A stretch of 64,000 nucleotides of DNA from Erysipelothrix sp. HDW6C. Its GTDB lineage: Bacteria; Bacillota_I; Bacilli_A; Erysipelotrichales; Erysipelotrichaceae. Both the position numbers and the translations under genes were made by a program. The notes under the pieces are model-generated. The model saw only the letters and a program-made list of their open reading frames with translations. It ran no database searches and was not told the DNA's origin. Location: assembly GCF_011299615.1 (NCBI RefSeq), contig NZ_CP049861.1, positions 2,232,001 through 2,296,000 on the forward strand, read 5' to 3'. Positions 25,837 to 35,548 of this stretch are shown piece after piece (the first letter of the stretch is position 1; every line of letters begins with the position of its first letter).

Positions 25837-26194
25837 ATTCTGCAAGTTCCAATTGTACCCGTTTGGTCAACTTTGCAAAGACAAGATAATAAGAGTCCTT
25901 GATAAGTTGTTCAACCAACGCATTATCAACACCTTTGTCCAGACGAATTGATATCCAATGGCGCTTGTTAAAGTGATAACCCGGAACGATGACATCTGGA
26001 TATGTCAAACAAAGATCAATAACGTTGTCGGGTTCTGCTTTGAGAGATAGAATGCGGTTGTCTAAGTTATCATAACTGTATGCCGCAAACATTTTTCCAC
26101 CAACAACTGCCCATTCAACATCCCATTCGGGTTTGTAATCAAAAACGCCTCCTGGTAAACTGTTGCAAAGTTCTTTGATAGTCTTTGAATCCAT
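25835..26194 (-). CDS. MmcQ/YjbR family protein
   Basis: 119 residues. PEWDVEWAVVGGKMFAAY, LSLKAEPDNVIDLC and GYHFNKRHWISIRLD are the YjbR/MmcQ landmarks: a small alpha/beta fold with a putative DNA-binding surface. Its biochemical role is unknown in the whole family. Start MDSKTIKELC was chosen because GGAGG lies 5 nt upstream and itself falls inside the four extra codons of the longer reading. It follows the VOC protein gene by 21 nt, so the two probably share a transcript. Confidence 0.82.
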   Translation of the reverse strand: MDSKTIKELCNSLPGGVFDYKPEWDVEWAVVGGKMFAAYSYDNLDNRILSLKAEPDNVIDLCLTYPDVIVPGYHFNKRHWISIRLDKGVDNALVEQLIKDSYYLVFAKLTKRVQLELAE

Positions 26195-26215
26195 CGTATC
26201 CTCCATTTTTACTGT

Positions 26216-26587
26216 CTACTTTTCTCCAGCGAAGGTAATCACATACCCATCTGGGTCGGCGATTGCAAATTCCAATGTGCCATAAAAAGTTTCATTCATT
26301 GCCTTTAGTATACTAAATTTTTGAGCAATACGTTGATGGTATGCATGAATATCGTCAACTTTTGTAAAAAGCGTTATTGTTGGTTTGATGGTCTCTGTAT
26401 TTAATGATGGGTATTCTTCAATCAGCGCCTTGCGCTCTTCTAACATCAGGGTCACTGTCCCATCTCCAAGAATTGCAAACACATTCTCAACAATATCCAG
26501 CACCTTAAATTCAAGTGCCTCTTGATAAAAAGCAATACTTTCATTGATATCGGTAACCATTAAATTGGTTGTCATTGTTTGTATCAT
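26216..26587 (-). CDS. VOC (glyoxalase/bleomycin resistance) family protein
   Basis: 123 residues, one vicinal-oxygen-chelate unit pair: TTNLMVTDINESIAFYQEALEFKVLD at the start and GTLEFAIADPDGYVITFAGE at the end, a conserved metal-site region. Members include glyoxalase I, dioxygenases and antibiotic-binding proteins; the substrate is unknown. The ATG has AGAGG 8 nt upstream; an in-frame GTG three codons earlier overlaps that site and is rejected. It is flanked by an AraC-type regulator upstream and a YjbR gene downstream, all on one strand. Confidence 0.82.
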   Translation of the reverse strand: MIQTMTTNLMVTDINESIAFYQEALEFKVLDIVENVFAILGDGTVTLMLEERKALIEEYPSLNTETIKPTITLFTKVDDIHAYHQRIAQKFSILKAMNETFYGTLEFAIADPDGYVITFAGEK

Positions 26588-26630
26588 ATTATTCACCTCT
26601 GCCTCTAGTATGACGTAATGTCACTTTTAT

Positions 26631-27425
26631 TTATTGGATATTTTGGACATCTTTATATTTTTGGAGTACTTCAATCGGAGATACGCCAATATTTAACTTT
26701 ATATCGCGATTGAAATGGGATTGATCATAATATCCCGACCGCAATGCCAAATCATGCAACGACGCATGGTTATCCTTTAACAAAAGGTGTATCGCCTTTT
26801 GAAACCGTTGGACACTCAAAACTTGTTTCATTGATAATCCAAAATTCCGTTTGAATATACGATTGGCTTGTTTCACACTATACCCCATTGAATTGGCAAT
26901 GATTTCAGGTGTTACTAATTTTTCGTCGGTATTGAGCGTTTCAAACAAAAGCATCGTTGTACTAACACTCTTTGCTGCAACTCGATCTTTCAATCTTGAA
27001 ATGAGATAGTGCTGTGCTTCTTGAAAGCCCAAATCAAAGAAATCATCTTCGATTGGAAGATACGCAAGTGCATCGACAAAATTATCCATGGCCATTTCTG
27101 CGTTTAAGCCAAACAAAGCATGCACTGCCCCGGGCCGTAAACGAAACCCAAAGGATTGATTGGAAGTACTGTCTTCAAATGTTGCGTCAGTGACAGACAT
27201 TCCTGAGAATCCAACAATCCGTTGGGTATATGAAACAACCAGATCAATGCACCCATCCGGAATAATCATATTCATGACCGTAATCTCTGAATCCGTCTTA
27301 CGACCATACACTTCCCACATACAAACAATAAACGATTCGAGTTCTGGTAAATATGTCTCTTTATAGATAAAGTGTTCAATAAACACATCATTCAAAACAT
27401 TCGGTATCTGAATTGGAGTATACAT
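26631..27425 (-). CDS. AraC-family transcriptional regulator
   Basis: 264 residues. The C-terminal 100 residues hold the two helix-turn-helix units: VTPEIIANSMGYSVKQANRIFKR, then SLHDLALRSGYYDQSHFNRD, the second being the AraC signature region. The N-terminal part is a cupin-like sensor with SFIVCMWEVYG and GFRLRPGAVHALFG. This build is common among AraC regulators with a neighbouring small enzyme, so the VOC gene 43 nt downstream is a candidate target. GAGGTGAG lies directly upstream of the ATG. Confidence 0.87.
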   Translation of the reverse strand: MYTPIQIPNVLNDVFIEHFIYKETYLPELESFIVCMWEVYGRKTDSEITVMNMIIPDGCIDLVVSYTQRIVGFSGMSVTDATFEDSTSNQSFGFRLRPGAVHALFGLNAEMAMDNFVDALAYLPIEDDFFDLGFQEAQHYLISRLKDRVAAKSVSTTMLLFETLNTDEKLVTPEIIANSMGYSVKQANRIFKRNFGLSMKQVLSVQRFQKAIHLLLKDNHASLHDLALRSGYYDQSHFNRDIKLNIGVSPIEVLQKYKDVQNIQ

Positions 27426-27451
27426 TGTCTCACCTCGTATATCTATTATAC

Positions 27452-27480
27452 AAAAAAAGAGTTCGCATTGTGCGAACTCT
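27452..27480 (-). terminator. dbpA terminator
   Basis: AGAGTTCGCA / TGCGAACTCT, 10-bp stem, 3-nt loop, seven T on the minus strand. The dbpA stop overlaps the 3' edge of the stem. Confidence 0.9.
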
Positions 27481-28939
27481 AGTACTGTTTCTCATATTCA
27501 TTTTTATTAGCAATTTCAACACGACGCACTTTCCCTTTGATGGGTGCTTCTTTAAGAACCTTTAAGACGTCCGATCCTTTATTATTGAGAATCTCAACAT
27601 AGGTCGATTCCTCAAGAACCTCAATGACACCAATGTCTCCTGCTTCAATACCTGAGATACTTGCGATCGCCCCTACCACATCACCTGCGCGTAGTTTTTG
27701 TTTCTTACCACCCTTGATATGAAGTTTCGCAATTTCCGATTTGAAGTTATGGTCTTTTGACTTTTTGACTTTCGGCTTGCGATTCATCTTACTGATAAAT
27801 TGCGGTTTTCGGTCAGCAACAAGTGAACGACCTGGTCGAACGACGCTCTGTAACTCAAATTCACGCTCATCAGTGATGTATTCCCATCCTTTAGAGTCAT
27901 AAGGCGTTACAAACGATATTGCCTTACCTTCCTTCTCTACACGGGCTGTACGGCCAATTCGATGCGTATAGATCTCTGCATGGTCAGGAATATCATAGTT
28001 TACAACCAAACCAACATCATCAATATCCAATCCGCGTGATGCGACATCGGTTGCCACTAAGTAACGGAACATTCCATGTTTAAAATCATTAATGACTTTT
28101 GTACGATGACGCTGTTCCATACCACCATGAAGGGTTTCAACTTTAATTCCCATATCCCACAATGCATCGGCTACATTATCAACCTCAATTTTTGTATTGC
28201 AGAATATAATACTGCTATCGGGATTTTCAACCGTCAGAACATCACGCAGTATTTCAAGTTTTTCATTTGCTTGAATACGGTAATATTGTTGGTCAATGCG
28301 CTCACCAACACTGTTCTCATTTTCAACTTCAATATAGGTTGGATCATTAAGATACGCTGATGCTAAAGCTGCGATACTTTCTGGCAATGTTGCCGACAGT
28401 AAAATTGTACTGCTTGTACGCGGTACTTTTCGCAGAATTTCTTCAACTTGTTCAATGAATCCCATGTTGAACATTTCATCTGCTTCATCAATGATGACCG
28501 TATCAATCTGACGCAAATCAATCGTACGACGGTTGATGTGATCAATAAGACGACCCGGTGTTGCCACAACAACATGGGTCATTTGTGCTAAATCACGTTG
28601 TTGTATTTCAAAGGATGATTTCCCAAATACCGCTTGTACCTTAAGTCGTTTAAAACGACCGATACTAAAGATTTCATCGCGGATTTGTAATGCTAATTCA
28701 CGAGTCGGAGTGAGTACTAAGGCTTGTGGACGTCGCTCTTCCCATTCAATCATTTCCGCAATTGGAATTCCAAACGACGCAGTTTTACCACTACCAGTCT
28801 GAGACTTGATAACGAGATCCTCACCATTTAAAATATGAGGAATTGCAGCCTCTTGTACTTCAGTGGGTTCTGTATATCCAATGACTTCCAAGGCACGGAC
28901 AACATCATCACCAATGTTTAACTTTCTAAATTTATTCAT
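27479..28939 (-). CDS. dbpA: DEAD-box RNA helicase, DbpA/YxiN type
   Basis: 486 residues. Motifs in order: Q motif EPTEVQ, Walker A SQTGSGKTASF, PTRELA, DEADEMF, SAT (LLSATLP), then SRGLDI and HRIGRTAR in the second RecA domain. The last 75 residues (LHIKGGKKQKLRAGDVVGAI onward) form the DbpA RNA-binding domain, which in E. coli DbpA and B. subtilis YxiN recognises hairpin 92 of 23S rRNA. A role in large-subunit assembly is therefore likely. AGGAG lies 7 nt before the ATG; the 41 open codons upstream lack a ribosome site. Confidence 0.9.
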   Translation of the reverse strand: MNKFRKLNIGDDVVRALEVIGYTEPTEVQEAAIPHILNGEDLVIKSQTGSGKTASFGIPIAEMIEWEERRPQALVLTPTRELALQIRDEIFSIGRFKRLKVQAVFGKSSFEIQQRDLAQMTHVVVATPGRLIDHINRRTIDLRQIDTVIIDEADEMFNMGFIEQVEEILRKVPRTSSTILLSATLPESIAALASAYLNDPTYIEVENENSVGERIDQQYYRIQANEKLEILRDVLTVENPDSSIIFCNTKIEVDNVADALWDMGIKVETLHGGMEQRHRTKVINDFKHGMFRYLVATDVASRGLDIDDVGLVVNYDIPDHAEIYTHRIGRTARVEKEGKAISFVTPYDSKGWEYITDEREFELQSVVRPGRSLVADRKPQFISKMNRKPKVKKSKDHNFKSEIAKLHIKGGKKQKLRAGDVVGAIASISGIEAGDIGVIEVLEESTYVEILNNKGSDVLKVLKEAPIKGKVRRVEIANKNEYEKQY

Positions 28940-29036
28940 ATTAACACTCCTTGCTTGCTTATTATACACGAAAGCAGTGCTTTTGTACGCAGTTATCATC
29001 ATACGGTTCTTATTTTCCATTTTGTAATCGTCCAGC

Positions 29037-29066
29037 AAAAAAGTGTGCACCTGTTTCGCCACACAC
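29037..29066 (-). terminator. Terminator of the 373-residue unknown gene
   Basis: GTGTG / CACAC with a longer GC-rich loop, then six T on the minus strand. The stem is modest. Confidence 0.55.
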
Positions 29067-29079
29067 CTTTCACTTCAGA

Positions 29080-30201
29080 TTATTTTACATATAAGTTTTC
29101 ACTATCGAAAGCCAACGTTGCTTCGCCATTGAAAATTCTACTCACCATATTGATATTATCAACGAAAACTTTAACGCCACTATTGTTAATTTGTACCAGC
29201 GACTTTAACGCCTCTTCAAATTTTCCTGCCGAGAAATTCGTTAATTTATCACCAGCGTCAATTAATACTTCATCAATTTGTATTTTCTTTGCAACTGGAA
29301 TTTTTGATATTGATTTCCCTACAAACTTCGAAAATGATGCAATCCCATCAACAACTTGTGTCTCAATCGATGATTTAGTGTCCTTGTCAAATCGCGAGTA
29401 ACACTTTGTATAAAGTTGGCGATATTGGTAAGCATATGAATCAATAGTATTAACTACACTTTGAAGATAACTACCCTCATAGTTTTCAAGAAGCATTACT
29501 TCTAAAAAATATGCGAATGAGAATGTGTACAAAGACATTTGATATTCTTTTAATGAATCAACAACTGTATTCAACAAACTCTTAACTGCACTGTCATTTG
29601 TAAAGAACGATGTCTTATCTACTTTCTTGTTAATCAATTCAGTACGCAGAATAATACTTTGTTCAGCCTCACGCTTGATATCTTGAATAAGAACATGCTT
29701 GTTAGTCTTATAAACTTCATTATTCCAATTATACTTATAATTATTGAGCACATCCATTAGCGTCTTAAGATTTCCACGAAGATTTGCGCGTTCTTTTGCT
29801 TGGACAAATTGAATGAGTTCTTGTTGAATTTCAGTAATTGTATCCAGTTTTCGATCGATACCCGCAAGTGCTGTAGCCATAAAAAAGGACGTAGGATTTA
29901 CGGTAAGCGGATGTAATTGGGCTTTTCCAGGAAATCCTTTTGCATCACCCATAAAGCCTGATTTATTTTTAAACTTCAACAACTGATGATCCGTTTGTAC
30001 ATAGTACAAACCTGAGCCACCACTTGATGAACCCGTTACTTGCCCAATTACCGATACTACAGAATCAAATGAACTTCCAAGCGCTGCAACCTGACCCAAC
30101 GGAAATTTGGTGTAACTTTGAACATTTGTTTGTAACTCTTGTTCTTCATAGTAAGTCATTGACATCATTGCTTGGATCATTTCGTGTTTTTTCTCTTCCA
30201 T
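29080..30201 (-). CDS. Unknown 373-residue cytosolic protein
   Basis: I do not recognise a named family. There is no signal peptide or clear membrane span. The N-terminal part has a Gly/Ser-rich stretch (VTGSSSGGSGLYYVQTDH) and GFMGDAKGFPGKAQLHPL. From about residue 110 the protein is alpha-helical and possibly coiled (IDRKLDTITEIQQELIQFVQAKE), then the striking segment DVLNNYKYNWNNEVYKTNKH. I associate that pattern with uncharacterised Bacillota proteins, from memory only. The gene has its own promoter and terminator and stands between a helicase and an ABC exporter. GAGGG lies 4 nt before the ATG. Function open. Confidence 0.8.
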   Translation of the reverse strand: MEEKKHEMIQAMMSMTYYEEQELQTNVQSYTKFPLGQVAALGSSFDSVVSVIGQVTGSSSGGSGLYYVQTDHQLLKFKNKSGFMGDAKGFPGKAQLHPLTVNPTSFFMATALAGIDRKLDTITEIQQELIQFVQAKERANLRGNLKTLMDVLNNYKYNWNNEVYKTNKHVLIQDIKREAEQSIILRTELINKKVDKTSFFTNDSAVKSLLNTVVDSLKEYQMSLYTFSFAYFLEVMLLENYEGSYLQSVVNTIDSYAYQYRQLYTKCYSRFDKDTKSSIETQVVDGIASFSKFVGKSISKIPVAKKIQIDEVLIDAGDKLTNFSAGKFEEALKSLVQINNSGVKVFVDNINMVSRIFNGEATLAFDSENLYVK

Positions 30202-30285
30202 TTTTCCCTCATCTTCTACCCTGAAATGCCAATACGCTGAATAATTCCGTTAGCACCTGAGAGTACGTTATTTCTTCTTTCTTTG

Positions 30286-30314
30286 ATTATAGCGTGATAA
30301 AAAGAACCTTTCAA
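30286..30314 (-). promoter_or_regulatory. Promoter of the 373-residue unknown gene
   Basis: TTGAAA, 17-nt spacer, TATAAT on the minus strand, giving a leader of about 80 nt. Confidence 0.75.
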
Positions 30315-30368
30315 CTCAATTTCTGATAACGATTTCTCTATACAATGAAATCATACTTCGTGAGCTGA

Positions 30369-31649
30369 CTAAACTAGATCTGACTTTATGAAAACACGCT
30401 TACCAAACCAATACCAAATACCACTCCATACAAGTAACACAAAGATAGCCGTTAAAGGCGAAAAGTTATTCACACCCTCTACAATCTGTTGTGCATTCAC
30501 ATGACGAATTGGCGAGAGCATTGTGACTATATTTAGTCTAAGGAGTACAATTTGACTCCCTAATAGGATAAGCCCACAAAGGCGGTTTCTATGGGTGGTT
30601 GTGACACTGTAGATAAGTGTTACAGCCATGATACTATAGAATACAGTGTTGAGAATGAATAGAGGAAGCGTCCAAAGGATGCTTTCCCAGAGCGGAATCA
30701 CGGTGAGTGCATTGCTAATATACTCAGCGGTTCCCACGCTGTACATTGACATCGACATTGAGTGATAGACATTCTGTTGAAACCATACGATCAAATCACC
30801 ACGGACGGGAACGTGTCGCGCAAAGGAAAAGAAACCTTGAAGATTTGCAAGAACAGGGCTCCACAATTTAAATCCATACTGAATTCCGAAGAAGCATGTA
30901 ATTAGTATTAGAGGAAGTACAAGTGTCCACAAACTCATTATGAATACACTCACTATTTTCGCACTAAAGTATGTGCGGCGGGATTGACTCATCAGGATAG
31001 TATGCAACACACGCGACTTTAAATCCCTTTGCACAAGAAGGTATGCATAGTATCCGACGACAAAGATTGTCAAGATTGGAAGAACCTGTGACATCACTGT
31101 GTGAAGAGCAAATGCACCGCTTAGGTCATTGTAACCAGCGCGCATTTCGTGATGGTTTCCATAAACACCCCTCACTTGATTATCAACAACCGAGATATTA
31201 TAACTGCTTTTCACATCGAACGCAGACATCACTTCTGTTTCTGGCAAACCATACCCAATTCGAAGTTTATCAAATTCATTGTGACGCGCAAACTCCGTAC
31301 TTACTTCAGAGTTTTTCAATTGATAATTATAGCCAGCATCAAAAAGAACAATCTCAATTGCCGCGATGTATTTATAGTATGCCTGCCAATCTCTTGCATC
31401 ATAAGCTGCAAGGGCAGCTTGTTTAGAATCTTCGAGATATTCGACAACATCAGAATTATTTCCATCGCGACTAAACTCGCCAATTATGATGTTTTCAAAT
31501 ATTCCGATTGCTGGAAATTGCGGTTCTTCCGGAGGTTCGGCGCCCCGTAAATCTACACATAAACCCATGATTATGGTTAAGACAATCATCAAATAGTATG
31601 TGCTACCCCGGCGCAACATCGCATTGCAATCATTTAAAATGATTTTCAT
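30369..31649 (-). CDS. ABC-2-type exporter permease (second subunit)
   Basis: 426 residues. One N-terminal membrane helix (about 18-35) is followed by an extracellular domain of roughly 150 residues, then five or six membrane segments near the C-terminus. That layout is typical of ABC-2 permeases in bacteriocin/antimicrobial-peptide export or immunity systems. MKIILND was chosen as start: GGGAGG lies 7 nt upstream and the ATG overlaps the stop of the preceding permease (ATGA). It forms one exporter with the ATPase and permease genes upstream. The substrate is unknown. Confidence 0.8.
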   Translation of the reverse strand: MKIILNDCNAMLRRGSTYYLMIVLTIIMGLCVDLRGAEPPEEPQFPAIGIFENIIIGEFSRDGNNSDVVEYLEDSKQAALAAYDARDWQAYYKYIAAIEIVLFDAGYNYQLKNSEVSTEFARHNEFDKLRIGYGLPETEVMSAFDVKSSYNISVVDNQVRGVYGNHHEMRAGYNDLSGAFALHTVMSQVLPILTIFVVGYYAYLLVQRDLKSRVLHTILMSQSRRTYFSAKIVSVFIMSLWTLVLPLILITCFFGIQYGFKLWSPVLANLQGFFSFARHVPVRGDLIVWFQQNVYHSMSMSMYSVGTAEYISNALTVIPLWESILWTLPLFILNTVFYSIMAVTLIYSVTTTHRNRLCGLILLGSQIVLLRLNIVTMLSPIRHVNAQQIVEGVNNFSPLTAIFVLLVWSGIWYWFGKRVFIKSDLV

Positions 31650-32755
31650 AGACGTTCCTCCCATCGCATACTCTTGTAGTACTTGGAGGTAGCAGTCCAC
31701 ATTACAAACATCAAAGTGAGACTCACCATCGACGACACTTGAACTCGCTCTTGCGTTACGTGATTGTTAAACAAAGGAATCCATTCCAAAGATGGATGAT
31801 TCAAAAACCCACTCATAAGAATCAACAAGTACATAAGGACAATCACAGCAACGCTGCTTTCGCCACGCAAGACCCATGTTGCAACAATCACGGCAAACAA
31901 AACATTTGCACCAAGTTGTACTGCTACAAGAATTGTCCCATTTAGAATTTTGATGCCATCTGTCATCAAGCTCGCATCAACAGGGTAAAGAGGCACACCA
32001 AACCCATACAATACAAAGGATAGGATAAGTGTTGTCAGCAGGGCACTCACGATTGCGAGTGTTGCTACAAGTAAACCTGCAATCGTCTTGGCGATGTATA
32101 TGGATGTTTTAGAGTGTGGGGTTGTAAGATACAATGTAAACGCACGATTCTCATAATCATCCATGATCGACTTCCTTACAAAAAGGCATGTCACAAGCAT
32201 ACAAATTGCAATGACTTCGCTGCTAAGGATTTGCGAAGCAAAGTGTAGCGTATTCGGAGTATAAGGACTTGAATAAAGGTCTATTTGTTGACTTCGGTGA
32301 TATGAAAGCACCGTTATTTCTTCAGTAACATCCGTGATTTTTTGCTGAGATTGATCCAAACCCGCTTCCATCCCTGCGACGACATCACTAAGATGTATGA
32401 GTCGCTCATCAATCGCATTCATATCACCGGCTAAACCATTGCTACTGATTTTACTAATTTGCGAACTGTAATACTGTTGGACACGCTCAGAGTATTCTAA
32501 CGTCGCGCGCATTTGTGCATACTCCAAATCATCACTGTCCATCGCAGTTAAGTCTGACCTCACATCATCGGCAATCCGTTTGTACTCGCTCCCCATAGTG
32601 CTGTAATCTTGCAAGAGACGATCCGCATACGATGCATCTTTCACAGCATAATAGCCAAACAAACTCAGAAACATCACCAAAAAGATTGCCGTCATTTTAT
32701 GAAGCAATCGTGATTGGTAAGCCTTTCGCAACTCAAGTCCAACGAGACTAATCAT
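31646..32755 (-). CDS. ABC-2-type exporter permease (first subunit)
   Basis: 369 residues, with the same plan as its neighbour: helix about 22-40, then a coiled, acidic extracellular part (about 45-150, with SERVQQYYSSQISKI), then several membrane segments. The start ATG overlaps the 3' end of the ATPase gene and has only a GGGA ribosome site, so translation is likely coupled. A TTG four codons upstream is also in frame. Having two unlike permeases with long outer loops points to a heterodimeric membrane domain. Confidence 0.8.
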   Translation of the reverse strand: MISLVGLELRKAYQSRLLHKMTAIFLVMFLSLFGYYAVKDASYADRLLQDYSTMGSEYKRIADDVRSDLTAMDSDDLEYAQMRATLEYSERVQQYYSSQISKISSNGLAGDMNAIDERLIHLSDVVAGMEAGLDQSQQKITDVTEEITVLSYHRSQQIDLYSSPYTPNTLHFASQILSSEVIAICMLVTCLFVRKSIMDDYENRAFTLYLTTPHSKTSIYIAKTIAGLLVATLAIVSALLTTLILSFVLYGFGVPLYPVDASLMTDGIKILNGTILVAVQLGANVLFAVIVATWVLRGESSVAVIVLMYLLILMSGFLNHPSLEWIPLFNNHVTQERVQVSSMVSLTLMFVMWTATSKYYKSMRWEERL

Positions 32756-33632
32756 TATGATTCCCAACTACATCGCGATAAATATCTTCCAATTCACGTT
32801 GTGTTGTCTCAATTGTTTCAATTACAAGTCCTTGACCAAGGATCGTCCGCAAGACATCGTTAAGATTCACGGATTCATCAGTCCACGAGATACTCAATCC
32901 ATCACAATAGAATGGATGACGCTTCAAGTCATCAGGAAGCTGGGTCGTATCTTGAAAAAAGATTGATGTTTTCTTGCTTTGCGCAACGGAAATGTCAGGA
33001 ACAATTTCCCCGTCTTTTATAAAAATGTAGCGATCCGCCATTTTCTCAACTTCACCCAGTTGATGGGAAGACAGTAAGATAGCTGTTCCAAATTGTTGGC
33101 GGATGGTTTCAACTGTTTTCCGCAGTTCCATAACAGCATCAACATCAAGTCCACTCATGGGCTCATCAAGGATGATCAATTTAGGATTGGACAAAAGCGC
33201 AATGGACAATCCGATTTTTTGTCGCATCCCTGTTGAGTACGTGCGAACCTTACGGTCAAGATGATGGCCAAGGTTTGTATGGCGCAAGACTTCCTCAACA
33301 TTTTCTTTTGACACATTACGAAGTGACGCAAAGAACTTAATGTTTTGGCGTCCACTTAAATCAGGGTACAGTCCCGGCGCCTCAATGAGACACGACATAT
33401 CCTTTAAACACACCAAAGCATCTTCAGCCATCGCATGCCCATTAACGACGATTTCACCACTATCAATTTGGATGAGATTGCATATGGCCTTCATGGTTGT
33501 TGACTTACCCGCTCCGTTGGAACCGATAAACCCTACAATTTCACCTGGGCTAATTTCAAAACTTACATCCTTTAAAACATGATGGGTCTTATAGGACTTA
33601 TTGATATTTCTAAGTTCAAGAATTGGTTTCAT
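32748..33632 (-). CDS. ABC transporter ATP-binding protein
   Basis: 294 residues. Walker A is GSNGAGKST, signature YSTGMRQKIGLSIALL, Walker B LIILDEPMSGLD, and the H-loop LLSSHQ. It is an ABC-2 exporter ATPase of the BcrA/lantibiotic-resistance type. The second of two adjacent ATGs was chosen because GGAGG lies 6 nt upstream. The 26 open codons further up lie in the divergent promoter region. It heads a three-gene exporter operon, divergent from a second ABC exporter. Confidence 0.9.
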   Translation of the reverse strand: MKPILELRNINKSYKTHHVLKDVSFEISPGEIVGFIGSNGAGKSTTMKAICNLIQIDSGEIVVNGHAMAEDALVCLKDMSCLIEAPGLYPDLSGRQNIKFFASLRNVSKENVEEVLRHTNLGHHLDRKVRTYSTGMRQKIGLSIALLSNPKLIILDEPMSGLDVDAVMELRKTVETIRQQFGTAILLSSHQLGEVEKMADRYIFIKDGEIVPDISVAQSKKTSIFFQDTTQLPDDLKRHPFYCDGLSISWTDESVNLNDVLRTILGQGLVIETIETTQRELEDIYRDVVGNHND

Positions 33633-33687
33633 CATATACCTCCATTGGAATCCAACGCAGTTTGATTGCAATACCTTTGTTTCTATA

Positions 33688-33716
33688 AATATAACAAACA
33701 CCATCTCCAATCACAA
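33688..33716 (-). promoter_or_regulatory. Promoter of the leftward ABC exporter
   Basis: TTGTGA, 17-nt spacer, TATATT on the minus strand. Confidence 0.55.
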
Positions 33717-33801
33717 CATTGTTAGTACGATGGTACTTCAAACAATCAAATTGCTGCGTTTAAAGTACAGAGTTACGTACCAAGCTATCTTTTTTTGAAA
33801 G

Positions 33802-33829
33802 TTGCACAAATTACTCATGCGCCTATAAT
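33802..33829 (+). promoter_or_regulatory. Promoter of the rightward ABC exporter
   Basis: TTGCAC, 16-nt spacer, TATAAT. Confidence 0.7.
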
Positions 33830-33879
33830 TAAAGACATATAGAATATGTGTACAGACAAAGAAGTCGTGGAGGAATCAT

Positions 33880-34773
33880 ATGCTACTCAATCTCAATAAC
33901 GTGTCCATCCGCTATAAAGGTGCACAACACAACGCTGTTAATAACATTTCATTCAGCATCCCTACAAATAGTATTGTATCAATCGTTGGTCATAACGGTG
34001 CTGGTAAAAGTACCCTTATTCAAGCAATCATGCAAAACTTAAATTATGAAGGTACCATCGAATACGGTTTCGATAAGAAAGAGCTCTATCGATATGTCCG
34101 CGTTCAAACACAAACATCAACATTTGAAAAGAATGCCAAGGTTAAAGATATTGTTCAACTCTACATTGATTTACTTGATGATAAGGAATCTGTGGATTCC
34201 CATCTAAAATCCGTACAAATGCTGGAGTTCAAAAATGCCTATCTTGAAAAACTATCCGGTGGCGAGAAGCAAAAGATAGCCGTTCTTCTTGCAACTATTG
34301 GAAACCCAAAACTTATCATTCTAGACGAGCTTACGACCGGACTTGATGTCATGGCACGTCGCATGATTTGGGACTTACTGAATAAGATCAAAGAAGAAAA
34401 AGGTGTTAGCATTCTATTAACAAGTCATTTCTTGGATGAAGTTGAATTCTTATCCGATTATGTACTCGTTATTGAAAAAGGAACACTCAAACTCGAAGGT
34501 ACGGTGACCGATATAATCGACAAAGCATTTGCCGGTAAAAAACTTGCAACGTGCCTTGTGGATACTGGTTTTGATTTCAACAGCCTTAAATCAGAATACA
34601 CCCTTGATAAAAACAAACTATCTCTGGCTTATGCGGCCGAACACGAAAAAGAAATCTATGATATGTTGAAAATTTGCAACGGATTCGACATTCAGCTTAA
34701 AAATCACACTTTTGAAGATGCATTCTTAAAAACAATTGGTTACCACTTAAATGAAGAAGGAGCAACACAATGA
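33880..34773 (+). CDS. ABC transporter ATP-binding protein
   Basis: 297 residues. Walker A GHNGAGKST, signature LSGGEKQKIAVLLATI, Walker B LIILDELTTGLD and H-loop LLTSHFLDE. The aspartate-glutamate pair is followed by Leu where Pro is usual. It is an ABC-2 exporter ATPase that would pair with the permease whose start overlaps its stop by 4 nt. GGAGG lies 6 nt before the ATG. With the permease, kinase and regulator downstream it forms a typical signal-controlled exporter cluster. Confidence 0.9.
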   Translation: MLLNLNNVSIRYKGAQHNAVNNISFSIPTNSIVSIVGHNGAGKSTLIQAIMQNLNYEGTIEYGFDKKELYRYVRVQTQTSTFEKNAKVKDIVQLYIDLLDDKESVDSHLKSVQMLEFKNAYLEKLSGGEKQKIAVLLATIGNPKLIILDELTTGLDVMARRMIWDLLNKIKEEKGVSILLTSHFLDEVEFLSDYVLVIEKGTLKLEGTVTDIIDKAFAGKKLATCLVDTGFDFNSLKSEYTLDKNKLSLAYAAEHEKEIYDMLKICNGFDIQLKNHTFEDAFLKTIGYHLNEEGATQ

Positions 34774-35545
34774 AAAACTTACGAAGCTTAACAAACTATA
34801 ATTTAAAACTGGTCCTCCGTGATACCGGACCCATGCTTATGGCATTTCTTATGCCGATTGGATTTTACATCCTCTTTGGTTACATGTTAAAGGATTTAAA
34901 AGTCGCTGATGGCAGCATGGGTGAATTATTGATCCCACTTTACATCATTATTATTATAGGAAACGCTGTGTTGAATGTCTTTGGAGTCTATTATGTCAAT
35001 GCCAAAGAAACTGGCAATATTCAAAAATATAAATTCTTGGGTATCAGCGAATTGAAATATGCAGCTTCACTCTTTGCTGCAACGATGATCCTTCAGGTCA
35101 TTGTTATTATCGCTTTCAACGTCTTCACTTTCTTCTACGCTGGTTATGCTTTCCCAATTGCTCATATTTTACCGGTATTCTTGACAATCATGGTAATTGA
35201 AGTCTACCACTTCGCATTTACTTTCTTACTCTCATCAATCATTAAGAAGGCTGCAGCTTATAATTCGATTGCACTTGCGTTTTACATGTTCCAAATGTTC
35301 TTAGGGGGCTTACATTCCCAATCGAAATGTTTCCCGTATTCCTACAAAAACTTGTTTACTACATCAACCCAATTATTTATGGACGCAACGCCTTACTTGG
35401 TGCATGGACAGGTTCAATGCAATCTGTGGACCTCCTTAAAAACAACGGCATACTCCTTGGTATCTCCATTGCATTTGTTGTTATTGGAATCGCAGTTAAC
35501 AAACTCAGCAACAGTCATAAAACAGCAGCTATTGTCGCCGCATAA
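34770..35545 (+). pseudogene. ABC-2 permease interrupted by a one-base frameshift
   Basis: About 258 residues when read across the frameshift, the normal size for an ABC-2 permease with six helices. Frame 1 runs MKNLRSLTNYNLKL to FYMFQMFLGGL and then turns to nonsense. The expected continuation, EMFPVFLQKLVYYINPIIYG, lies in another frame and reaches a stop at 35545. Adding one G to the five-G run at 35304-35308 restores one open frame with no other damage. It could be a recent mutation, a phase-variable tract, or a homopolymer sequencing error. Without the last two or three helices the exporter would not work. Confidence 0.8.
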
Positions 35546-35548
35546 TTT

